Of a DNA stretch of 26,279 nucleotides, positions 18,101 to 22,875 are shown piece after piece. Origin of the DNA: a virus; IMG/VR virus record IMGVR_UViG_3300008448_000539, positions 1-26,279 of that record; one strand, written 5' to 3'. Numbering within the stretch: position 1 is the stretch's first letter; every line of letters starts with the position of its first letter. The notes beneath the pieces are model-generated. The model was not told where the DNA came from, ran no database searches, and saw only the letters and a list, made by a program, of their open reading frames with translations. The position numbers and the translations under genes are program-made.

Positions 18101-18114
18101 TTCCAATTCGGCAT
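12145..18114 (-). CDS. Giant tail fibre / receptor-binding protein with pectin-lyase-like domains
   Basis: This 1989-aa protein is the largest here. Order: N-terminal PNWKKLVVSGSDANLNSL (shared with the 887-aa fibre, so a likely attachment end); GDGSQLT turn (38-43); two tandem about 105-residue units (98-202 and 231-334) sharing SSDIVATA and GG-PxD-YxYxTG; EYVTSSVIYESGSTKFGD (384-401); GSFTGSF/SSSVQ linkers; two pectin-lyase-like beta-helix starts (about 684 and 998: VYPGVFIEDTITLKPYIAIK; VGPGQFTESEIDLTNKPYVS); DDHTQYLLVNGARAMAGTL near 1595, a widespread fibre motif; more GSFTGSF/TASYA linkers; and a C-terminus (about 1925-1989, ending GLSGTTYWIATAYGES) resembling the gp53-like tail-fibre C-terminal domain. 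AAGGA precedes the ATG. It probably binds the host surface; the beta-helices might bind or cleave polysaccharide, but no active site can be named. Confidence 0.85.
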   Translation of the reverse strand: MPNWKKLVVSGSDANLNSLIVSGAISASSITASAFKGDGSQLTNINSASYASTASNINGGVVDYIPLWKTETSLSSSLLYQTASSVLLGATTQHTPEAPDRFGVFAGVTDSYNLISAHGEIDSYLQLNVKNFSAGNTASSDIVATADTGTELAGFIDLGINSSTYSVDGGIGGPLDAYLYTTGSDLLIGNLSPDKKIILFTGPGNATNNARVFIDPTGSVNINTNEITPGAPDALRVRAVPFTTTYNVITAIGEVNGYAQINMKNTGSGDSVSSDIVATANNGDETTNYVNMGINGDSYAGTIGGPNDSYVYSTGGHLHLGAIDAGEEVMIFVGSDNVAASTKLTLRDSNQHTLSGSLDITGSVKITQDLTVGGTIVAEKFIAEYVTSSVIYESGSTKFGDTVDDTHQFTGSLSVQGTISGSLILPAGVVSSSVQINTGSFTGSFTGSLLGTSSLALTALTASYFDGFITFPSGLDVTGSLVVTGSQRTIGNQIITGSLTLSSSALVELQVIGDTEITGSLRLASGGITGSLLGTSSWANNAISASAATTASYAQTSSVAISSSFATSASWAPSVGGGNSFGTISVAGQSDVVADQSNDTLTLIAGTNVTITTDALTDTITINAVANSAFPFSGSAIITGSLLVSGSGGVSASSANIASITGSLLGSSSFATTASYATTASYAPISFIDNLVTVGLPGSDTQYNSIKSAVDSITDATAANTYTVRVYPGVFIEDTITLKPYIAIKGDSSTSTIVSASNPANTIFVMADQTMVIDMQIQGSTAANTSAVVYSSPTTPQTNAIAYVENVRFGTNYTNAKVVGSGSSGNCILQCSNVKYGGFTSGSKSFDVGFYVTSGSDGGIGRMQLRNVTSTNGGVAGTDNDQIFALADAPGCTFIVNGCLLTRATGAARGTGFKVYNGGQLRLTGVNFQRWIRGIWAPQTGSAPSIDAIALNFENCTTDVLIEHTGSLGKVQGTDNFLKTQIALNAPLYEVGQDPRKIVVAKKGGDFTSISASVAYITDSSENNRYIIEVGPGQFTESEIDLTNKPYVSIFGSDIQATEVIASGSNHNIFKLGNTSEVSFMTLRGSGVGCAAFDATDLAGFALVHKISIYDCDYGVKVIGNTAATSFFGEYVDMNGTFSYGTYVSSSNGTVVDANMENYYLFPSASAVIGNYAAGPSASLSLYAAKFQGDGTANSTAIRMENGSVLEAAAVDIQTPDYGLVIPAGGIGPEFRIVGAMIHDAGTYDFDIQNSSTRGRYQGVSDHTKINNNSQDFYWNFLDDTDGENDVTRKLSVTFADGTHTDATTLIFKGSPMGVMQGGTITTGSGFGITAASGFGYLQDTIDTDVYKRLDWVDGSLTLTANSNNYIYITDTGTLTSGGTIPDNETNIILGRVVTNDTTVEFIDQTLYNGEHMANKLSTFNRKALGPVFAAGSTVTENVTPFKLDVTQGTYFFSENEFTPIGTSSINLTQYYPSASVWGRYTSSIVPNNTYASASILAAMSSSYYTKHTVYLVGDGADEKYFLVLNSNQYSTLVEAENANLPSIPSYFNDGVVPLAAVYVQSGSANITQIQDIRPIIGFRAAGVNASSVHGNLLGLDADDHTQYLLVNGARAMAGTLSLGGNNITNVGTMFGTASWANNAVNAITASAATSITFIPASASYAPTILPAGTVSSSLQINTGSFSGSFIGRLTGSLLGTSSLALTAFTASYFDGFITFPSGLDITGSLIVTGSQTITGSLNVIRGGITGSLLGSSSFATSASWAPSAGGGITSITAGDGLTGGLIISTGTITLDTGSTHFLDGVKKELNTEGVISSSTQVNYTQLQNIPVGIVSSSAQVTAFLPVGTISSSLQINTGSFTGSFIGVYTGSLFGTSSWAGSSSVAITASAATSITFIPASASFATTSSFASNVLRSKAGSIANTSFTGNPRKAPVNFSTAFANTNYAVVITGEDARSWTVEGKVVGGFTASANSNTGLSGTTYWIATAYGES
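12921..13118 (-). repeat. Dispersed intragenic repeat, copy B (with 16656-16842)
   Basis: This stretch closely matches bases 16656-16842 inside the same gene. Both encode a run containing SLALTA(F/L)TASYFDGFITF, then PSGLD(I/V)TGSL(I/V)VTGSQ. Copy B is slightly longer because of an extra GRLTG-type unit. The copies lie about 3.7 kb apart in direct orientation, so recombination between them would remove both pectin-lyase-like regions in frame or nearly so. Confidence 0.8.
16656..16842 (-). repeat. Dispersed intragenic repeat, copy A (with 12921-13118)
   Basis: Direct partner of the copy at 12921-13118, with long runs of base identity such as the shared start aatccacttggga and the run caaagtatgatgcagtaa. 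It encodes the linker on the N-terminal side of the first pectin-lyase-like region, while copy B encodes the linker after the second. The fibre core is therefore bracketed by near-identical hinges. Confidence 0.8.
17113..17424 (-). repeat. Tandem about 105-residue fibre unit, second copy
   Basis: Encodes residues 231-334 of the giant fibre. Shared positions with the first copy include APD at the start, YN(L/V)I(S/T)A-GE, SSDIVATA, (D/N)(L/M)GIN, GGP-D-Y-Y(T/S)TG and a closing I-F-G. The DNA has diverged more than the 3.7-kb dispersed repeat, so this duplication is older. Confidence 0.8.
17509..17823 (-). repeat. Tandem about 105-residue fibre unit, first copy
   Basis: Encodes residues 98-202 of the giant fibre, the first of two consecutive homologous beta-rich units separated by a 28-residue linker. 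Each probably folds as one domain of a trimeric shaft. Confidence 0.8.
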
Positions 18115-18157
18115 TTATACATTCCTTTGTGGTTGGTAACAATATGATTGCCCACTT

Positions 18158-18171
18158 CCTCTTAATAGAGG
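18158..18171 (-). other. Small hairpin in the leader of the giant fibre gene
   Basis: CCTCT-taat-AGAGG forms a 5-bp stem with a 4-base loop in the 89-base gap upstream of the 1989-aa gene, about 44 bases before its ATG. No run of T follows, so it is not a clear terminator. An AT-only palindrome (18181-18197, arms GAATTTTT/AAAAATTC) lies beside it. It may affect mRNA stability, or be chance. Confidence 0.25.
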
Positions 18172-18203
18172 CCGACAAATGAATTTTTAAAAAATTCTAA
18201 ATT

Positions 18204-18386
18204 TTATTTTTTTAATTGAATATATTCTTCTTGTAATTTCAAAGTAAGATTATATATCAATTCTAAATTTTCACCTTTGAATGTTGAATTTCTTATTAAG
18301 ACAAATAAAAATTCGTATTCTTCTGCTGTGAGTTTGTTAGCAGTACTACTCGTAGACTTAGACACAATCTTTTCCATAAGACCCAT
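18204..18386 (-). CDS. Small 60-aa helical protein between two fibre genes
   Basis: This 60-aa protein starts MGLMEKIVSKSTSSTANKLT and continues with AEEYEFLFVLIRNSTFKGEN, ending in the helical, charged LELIYNLTLKLQEEYIQLKK. The composition suggests two or three amphipathic helices, unlike the beta-repeat proteins around it. CGAGGTAAAT before the ATG gives a good ribosome site; an alternative in-frame ATG is at residue 4. It sits 18 bases after the 887-aa fibre gene and before the 1989-aa fibre gene on the same strand. A fibre-assembly chaperone is a plausible role, since T4-type phages place small chaperones beside fibre genes, but I do not recognise the family and the idea rests on size and position. 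Confidence 0.75.
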   Translation of the reverse strand: MGLMEKIVSKSTSSTANKLTAEEYEFLFVLIRNSTFKGENLELIYNLTLKLQEEYIQLKK

Positions 18387-18404
18387 ATTTACCTCGTTAT
18401 ATTA

Positions 18405-21068
18405 TTATGCCCATATATAGATATCACCGTTGGTATCAACTTTGATATTTCCTGGTTTCTCGTATGTTGCTACTGCCGTTGCTTGTGCGGTAATACTCAT
18501 GTCAGATACCGTTGCAACATATGCAGTCTGTATTGCGGACGCGGCGTTTCCTGCCACGTTTTCAGCAACACCCCAACGGTTCTTACTATTGTCAGTACTA
18601 TACAACATTGCCGATCCAGAAAATCCTGCACCATCTTGTACTACGATACCACCCTGTGCAGGTGCGCCGAGGATAGACCCACTGTTAACTAGTATATATC
18701 TATCTTCAATATTTAAATTTGTTGTATTAATGGTTGTGGTTGTACCATCAACAAAGAGATCACCACTAACCGTTAGATTTTGTGGGAATGTGAAGTTTGC
18801 AGCTGCAAAGGTTGTTCCTGTGATACTTGCTAATTGTACTTGACTTGATGCAGTGACCCATCCAGGATATTGTGCCGAACTAGATACTGTACCAACCGGT
18901 AAGAATGTCTTAACTTGTGTACTACTAGATACCGTATCAGCCGGTAGTGAATTGACAACTTGTGCTGAACTGGATACCGTTCCAACCGGTAAATTAATTG
19001 TTACCGTATTATTGGTAACCGTTGCTGTAATACCGTTGGTTCCAGCAAAACTCAACGCATCGGTTTTGAGATTAACAACATCATTACCCGTTGAACCACT
19101 AATTGCTAGTGTAGTTGCGATACCAGTAAGTTGTGAACCATCACCAACAAACGAACCACTGATAGTTGAACCAGAAATTGTTGTTGCGGTAATCGTGGTT
19201 GCGTTTACTACCGATGGTGCTATTGTTTGGTTTTGTATACTGTTGATTACCTGCGTGGACGATGATATTACGCCAGGTGGTAATGATGCTGCGCCGATAT
19301 TTACCAATCCACTACCATCACCGCTAAACGATCCTGTAAACGATCCCGTGAATGGTGCGGTTAACGAATTAAATTGTGTTGAGGAAGAAACAATATTTGC
19401 CGTATTTTGTATCTGCGTAAAATTAACTTGTGATGATGCGGATACTGTACCCACTGGTAACAATGTTTGCACTTGTGTTGATGAAGAAACTATACCTGTA
19501 TTATAGTTTACTTGTGACCACACAATTTGTGCTGATGACGTTACCCATCCCGGATATTGTGCCGAACTGGTAACTGTACCAATTGGTAGTAACGTTTTAA
19601 TTTGTGCACTACTTGATGGAATATCTTGTAGTGTTACTGTACCATTTGCTGTCAAGTTACCCGTGATGAATAATCCGGCTTCAACGTGTGTTAGTCGTGA
19701 TGGGAAATCAACACGTAATGAACTAGATGCTGCTGCCGTATCAATGTGGTCATCACCACTTGCTACGGGAATTCGTCCTGTTAGTAATCCCCGTTCATCA
19801 CCAGTTGCTCCTGTATTCTTTGGACCCGCAATGAGGATTGCACTGGTGTATGTTCCTCCGGAGACATCTTCGTACAACCAACGGTCATTAACACTATCCC
19901 AATAAAGTGATCCTGATTTACCAAGTGATCCAGAATCGATAACGGTTAATCCACCAAATCGTAATGAATTATCTGTGTTAACAATAATTCTATTTGTTGC
20001 GACATTAAACTGAGATGAACTTACATATTGAATAGACTGCGATGTTGCGGTGATTGTTCCAGTAACATTTAAGTTACCACCAACCGTACCATTTCCAATT
20101 ATTTGTAATGATGCGCCGGTAATTGGTCCAGATGCATTAATTGTGGACGGTGCAATTGCTTGTCCTGAAATATTCGCAACAGTTTGTGTAGAACTACTGA
20201 CAATTCCTGTGTTATAGTTTACTTGCGACCAAACAATTTGTGTAGATGAGGATACTAATGTTGGTTTATTTAATACGTTTACATATTCTACGTTTGTTGC
20301 AGAAACACCAGTGAGTTGGGAACCATCACCAACAAATGAACCACTGATAGTTGATCCTGAAATTGTTGTTGCACTAATTACCGATGGTGTAATTGTTTGC
20401 CCATTAATAAAACTAACTACTTGTGCAGATGACGATACTGTATTTGCAGGTAATAGATTTGCAACTTGCGTAGAACTTGAAACTATGTTCGCAGTATTTT
20501 GTATTTGAGTAAAATTAATCTGACTTGACGCTGTGACCAACCCAGGATATTGTGCAGAACTAGATACTGTTCCATCCGGTAAAAACGCTTTAACTTGAGT
20601 GGATGACGATACAGTATTTGCTGGAAGTAATGTCGCAACTTGGGTAGAACTAGAGACTACTCCAGATAGTTTGTTTTGTATATTGTTATAATCTATTTGG
20701 GATGATGAAGTGACCCAACCAGGATACTGTGCGGATGAGGAAACAACACCACTGGGAATGGATATGGTAACTTGATTATTGGTGACCGCAGTAGTCACAC
20801 CGTTATTACCACTAAACGTCAGTGTATCTGTTTTGAGATTTACGGCATCGGTACCAGATGTACCCGCAATATTAAGTGACGTTGCAACACCTGTTAAATT
20901 TGTTCCGTCACCTGTGAATGATCCACTAAACGAACCCGTTAGTTTAGTTCCAACTTGACTTGATGATATAATCTGATTTCCACCAACAGATATACCTCCT
21001 GTTGATACATTCAATGAATTTAGTTCTGCGTCGGATCCAGATACTAACAGTTTGCGCCACGATGCCAT
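18405..21068 (-). CDS. Tail fibre protein rich in SSSxQ repeats
   Basis: This 887-aa protein, from ATG 21068, begins MASWRKLLVSGSDAELNSLN, matching the N-terminus of the 1989-aa fibre. GGAGATTGCT before this ATG gives a good ribosome site; a further ATG 7 codons upstream (21089) has none and would add residues the paralogue lacks. More than twenty copies of a hydrophobic-x-SS-x-Q-hydrophobic motif (VSSSTQV, VSSSAQY) run through it, with FTGDGTNLTGV/FVGDGSQLTG turns and GSFTGSF linkers. A roughly 65-residue unit containing (A/V)VNLKTD-L-F-G-NG(V/I)T occurs near residues 55-115 and again near 650-710. Mid-protein NRIIVNTDNSLRFGGLTVID and the C-terminal segment DGTTTTINTTNLNIEDRYIL are segments seen in fibres of T4-like phages. 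Probably a trimeric fibre or spike, paired with the giant fibre. Confidence 0.82.
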   Translation of the reverse strand: MASWRKLLVSGSDAELNSLNVSTGGISVGGNQIISSSQVGTKLTGSFSGSFTGDGTNLTGVATSLNIAGTSGTDAVNLKTDTLTFSGNNGVTTAVTNNQVTISIPSGVVSSSAQYPGWVTSSSQIDYNNIQNKLSGVVSSSTQVATLLPANTVSSSTQVKAFLPDGTVSSSAQYPGLVTASSQINFTQIQNTANIVSSSTQVANLLPANTVSSSAQVVSFINGQTITPSVISATTISGSTISGSFVGDGSQLTGVSATNVEYVNVLNKPTLVSSSTQIVWSQVNYNTGIVSSSTQTVANISGQAIAPSTINASGPITGASLQIIGNGTVGGNLNVTGTITATSQSIQYVSSSQFNVATNRIIVNTDNSLRFGGLTVIDSGSLGKSGSLYWDSVNDRWLYEDVSGGTYTSAILIAGPKNTGATGDERGLLTGRIPVASGDDHIDTAAASSSLRVDFPSRLTHVEAGLFITGNLTANGTVTLQDIPSSSAQIKTLLPIGTVTSSAQYPGWVTSSAQIVWSQVNYNTGIVSSSTQVQTLLPVGTVSASSQVNFTQIQNTANIVSSSTQFNSLTAPFTGSFTGSFSGDGSGLVNIGAASLPPGVISSSTQVINSIQNQTIAPSVVNATTITATTISGSTISGSFVGDGSQLTGIATTLAISGSTGNDVVNLKTDALSFAGTNGITATVTNNTVTINLPVGTVSSSAQVVNSLPADTVSSSTQVKTFLPVGTVSSSAQYPGWVTASSQVQLASITGTTFAAANFTFPQNLTVSGDLFVDGTTTTINTTNLNIEDRYILVNSGSILGAPAQGGIVVQDGAGFSGSAMLYSTDNSKNRWGVAENVAGNAASAIQTAYVATVSDMSITAQATAVATYEKPGNIKVDTNGDIYIWA

Positions 21069-21096
21069 AGCAATCTCCAATAGATACAACTATCAA

Positions 21097-21106
21097 TATA
21101 TAAGTA
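21097..21106 (-). promoter_or_regulatory. TACTTATATA candidate late promoter upstream of the 887-aa fibre
   Basis: The coding strand reads TTATAATACTTATATATTG in the gap between the 256-aa and 887-aa genes. Relative to transcription this lies before the 887-aa gene, ending 28 bases upstream of ATG 21068. The core is identical to those at 786-795 and 22278-22287. The candidate would start the long fibre transcript. No terminator is seen between the 256-aa stop and this motif, so read-through is also possible. Confidence 0.35.
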
Positions 21107-21112
21107 TTATAA

Positions 21113-21883
21113 TTATGTTCCTAAATACAGTTCACCTGATGTAGAAAGAAATACTGCACCTACTATCACTTCTGCTGGGATATTTCTCGGTTTTAATATT
21201 AAGAGTCCGTCTTCGGGAATTTCTACCGATCCTGAGAGTGTCCCGTAAAATGATCCGGTAAATGATCCTGTGAATTGATTTTGTAGAACAAATAATGCGG
21301 TAGTAGCGTAACTCGCACTGGATACAACCAACTCACCAGAAAAATATGAGGCTGTTTGTGCAAATCCAGCGTAACTTGCGGATTCTATAACAGCATCGGA
21401 CGCGAAATATGCTGCCGTTTCTGCGTAAGTTACATACGAAAATGTTCCACTGGGTGTTATGATGACGGGTGGTTCACTTCCTGTTCGATAATTACCCGCA
21501 AATATTATGTCGATTCCACTTGCGACACTGGCAGTACCTTGTAAAGAACCAGTAATTCCTCCAATATTGGCTGCATTTAATACACGTAGTGACCCTGTAA
21601 TAACTGCCGAACCACTGAATGGGAATCCAGTTCCTTCTCCCGCGTTTAATGCGAATGATGCCGTTTGTGCGAATGCGGAGCTATATGCAGAAACCGCTAT
21701 TAACGGCAAAGACCCCGTTCTTTGAACAACTAAAGAACTGGGTTGTATGTTTACATTGTAATCAGGTCCTTTTTGGACAGTAACACTAATATTCGGTGTA
21801 TCTAATAAAACTTTATTCGCATCCGTATTTTCTCTGATTACAACAGTTATATCTGGTATACCAATGTTAATCGAACCACTCAT
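21113..21883 (-). CDS. Fibre-repeat / baseplate-periphery protein
   Basis: This 256-aa protein has an N-terminal part without repeats (about residues 1-62: MSGSINIGIPDITVVIREN onward, with VTVQKGPDYNVNIQPSSLVV) that looks like short beta strands suited to docking. The rest uses the fibre vocabulary: FAQTASFALNAGEGTGFPFS, ITGSLQGTASVASG, several ASYA units and QFTGSFTGSFYGTLSGS. The C-terminus ends IVGAVFLSTSGELYLGT, a small closing beta hairpin. Its ATG lies 3 bases after the stop of the 115-aa gene, with only a weak GAGA ribosome site, so the two are probably translationally coupled. A connector between the tail or baseplate and the longer fibres is a reasonable role; it is inferred. Confidence 0.7.
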   Translation of the reverse strand: MSGSINIGIPDITVVIRENTDANKVLLDTPNISVTVQKGPDYNVNIQPSSLVVQRTGSLPLIAVSAYSSAFAQTASFALNAGEGTGFPFSGSAVITGSLRVLNAANIGGITGSLQGTASVASGIDIIFAGNYRTGSEPPVIITPSGTFSYVTYAETAAYFASDAVIESASYAGFAQTASYFSGELVVSSASYATTALFVLQNQFTGSFTGSFYGTLSGSVEIPEDGLLILKPRNIPAEVIVGAVFLSTSGELYLGT

Positions 21884-21886
21884 CCA

Positions 21887-22234
21887 TTATCTCGTAGCAG
21901 TAGGACGGATTGTAAACTGCCCCTCCAGTATTCTTCTTTTAATTGGCGCAATCGATCCACTAGTCATATTGACATCATACACATATTTTCTTTGTGTTAA
22001 ATTAATAGTTTGATCGGGTGATAATTCAATTATAATACTACCTGAATTGTACGGTGTAAGTTTTGTTACACTAAATGTGGCTGCGATTTCATCGGTAGTA
22101 TAATTTTCTCGTACCTGACCTTCAAATGAGTAATCTGTTATATTAAATGGGATACTCCCACTATCACTTATTATGGTGGCCGCTACACGAAATGTTTCAC
22201 CTTGACCTACATTAAACTCAGTAAGTTCTGCCAT
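21887..22234 (-). CDS. Small beta-sandwich protein, BppU-N-like
   Basis: This 115-aa protein begins MAELTEFNVGQGETFRVAAT and has the strand order Q-G-(D/E)-T-F, then IPFNITDYSFEGQVREN, IIIELSPDQT and YVYDVNMTSGS, ending ILEGQFTIRP. This matches small beta-sandwich proteins at the baseplate periphery of many phages, of the BppU N-terminal type, where 'dLTgyt' and 'y-YDv' strands recur. Such domains link receptor-binding proteins to the baseplate. It follows the tail tube gene after a strong hairpin, has a weak ribosome site (GGG), and is coupled to the 256-aa fibre-repeat gene. A role as adaptor for the fibre proteins downstream fits the order. The fold is moderately supported; the exact partner is not. 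Confidence 0.65.
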   Translation of the reverse strand: MAELTEFNVGQGETFRVAATIISDSGSIPFNITDYSFEGQVRENYTTDEIAATFSVTKLTPYNSGSIIIELSPDQTINLTQRKYVYDVNMTSGSIAPIKRRILEGQFTIRPTATR

Positions 22235-22245
22235 ATAATATACCC

Positions 22246-22316
22246 AAAATAGAAGTGTCCCACTGCCAAATATACTCTATATAAGTATAAGACAGTGGGA
22301 CAACATCTTCTATTTT
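22246..22316 (-). terminator. Large three-tier hairpin after the tail tube gene
   Basis: The outer stem AAAATAGAAG (22246-22255) pairs with CTTCTATTTT (22307-22316). The middle stem TGTCCCACTG (22256-22265) pairs perfectly with CAGTGGGACA (22293-22302). A 4-base bulge (22303-22306) separates the two on one side. The loop holds a third stem, TATACT (22271-22276) with AGTATA (22284-22289). In the direction of transcription it begins 8 bases after the tail tube coding region and ends in TTTTGGG, so it resembles a terminator or an mRNA-stabilising 3' structure for the abundant tube message. The loop also contains the TACTTATATA motif, so the next transcript might start inside it. Confidence 0.7.
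22278..22287 (-). promoter_or_regulatory. TACTTATATA motif inside the hairpin loop
   Basis: The same decamer as at 786-795 and 21097-21106, ending 43 bases before ATG 22234 of the 115-aa gene. Lying inside the terminator-like hairpin, it could couple the end of the sheath-tube transcript to the start of the fibre transcript. The longer distance to the ATG makes it the weakest of the three copies. Confidence 0.3.
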
Positions 22317-22323
22317 ACTACTA

Positions 22324-22818
22324 TTAGTAGTTCAATACACAGTAATCTGGTTGAATTGTCAACGTGATTTCTGCAACTTCACCACTATCAGTCCACTCCA
22401 ATCCCATAAAATCAGCTTTGGTGATTTGTGCACCCTTGATAATCCATTCTTCAACCTTATCACCAACAGGTCCAAGAACTTGGAGTGTCAAATCTTTCTT
22501 ATAGAATTCTGCGTAACCATCACGACCCGTTACCGATTCGTGGTGGAGACGTACCCATTCCATAACTGCTTGTGCACCTGATGGTACAATTGGGTCATAG
22601 AGGGTCATTTCCATCGTCTGCCACACACTAACACCCTTGACGAAACGAACGGTGTTAATGTGTGGTAACTTGATTGCTTCTTGTTGTAATACCGGACGAG
22701 CTACTTTCTTAACAAGATACGCCGGAACACCTTCAATCAACAATAAAAATCTATTTTTGACTTTTGGTTCAAACGCTGTAAAGAAAATTTCATTTTCGGC
22801 TACTATGTTGTTTGCCAT
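22324..22818 (-). CDS. 19: Tail tube protein, T4 gp19 family
   Basis: This 164-aa protein is the subunit of the inner tail tube, stacked as hexameric rings through which DNA passes. It is one residue longer than T4 gp19 (163 aa). Characteristic blocks are FLLLIEGVPAYLVKKVARPV (residues 22-41), LPHINTVRFVKGVSVWQTME, MTLYDPIVPSGAQAVMEWV and IKGAQITKADFMGLEWTDSG, ending ITLTIQPDYCVL. These are the beta strands and connecting loop shared by gp19-type tubes and related baseplate proteins. AGGAG lies 7 bases before the ATG, a strong site suited to a protein needed in over a hundred copies. It follows the sheath gene by 57 bases and is followed by a strong hairpin. Family assignment is firm. Confidence 0.93.
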   Translation of the reverse strand: MANNIVAENEIFFTAFEPKVKNRFLLLIEGVPAYLVKKVARPVLQQEAIKLPHINTVRFVKGVSVWQTMEMTLYDPIVPSGAQAVMEWVRLHHESVTGRDGYAEFYKKDLTLQVLGPVGDKVEEWIIKGAQITKADFMGLEWTDSGEVAEITLTIQPDYCVLNY

Positions 22819-22842
22819 TTGTATCTCCTAACAGATTTAACT

Positions 22843-22852
22843 ATAAATAGTC
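22843..22852 (-). promoter_or_regulatory. GACTATTTAT candidate late promoter upstream of the tail tube gene
   Basis: The coding strand has CTTATCGACTATTTATAG in the 57-base gap between sheath and tube genes. The decamer ends 24 bases before ATG 22818, almost the same distance as the TACTATTTAT copy before the glycosylation operon (26 bases). It would give the tube its own transcript in addition to read-through from the sheath gene. The opposite strand reads TATAAATA here, the exact T4 late octamer, but pointing away from any gene. Confidence 0.35.
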
Positions 22853-22875
22853 GATAAGGTAAAAATATAACTTAA

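Noticed and set aside
18115-18203. Terminator before the giant fibre gene
   Set aside because: Only a 5-bp stem and an AT-only palindrome are present, and no stem is directly followed by a T run in the direction of transcription.
11531-19506. Other plus-strand frames with NDPVNEPVN-like repeats (for example 12737-13135 and 18853-19506)
   Set aside because: They mirror the minus-strand fibre repeats and share no family features. A plus-strand gene inside a uniformly minus-strand late region is not supported.
9091-21068. CRISPR array or diversity-generating retroelement
   Set aside because: The repeats are in-frame coding repeats without unique spacers of fixed length. No reverse transcriptase or template-repeat pair is present in the window.
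21069-21089. Upstream ATG at 21089 for the 887-aa fibre
   Set aside because: The seven extra residues are not matched in the paralogous fibre, and the GGAGA site serves ATG 21068.
22842-22849. Exact T4 late promoter octamer TATAAATA on the plus strand
   Set aside because: It would drive antisense transcription into the sheath gene with no plus-strand gene to serve. The minus-strand reading of the same site fits the recurring motif better.
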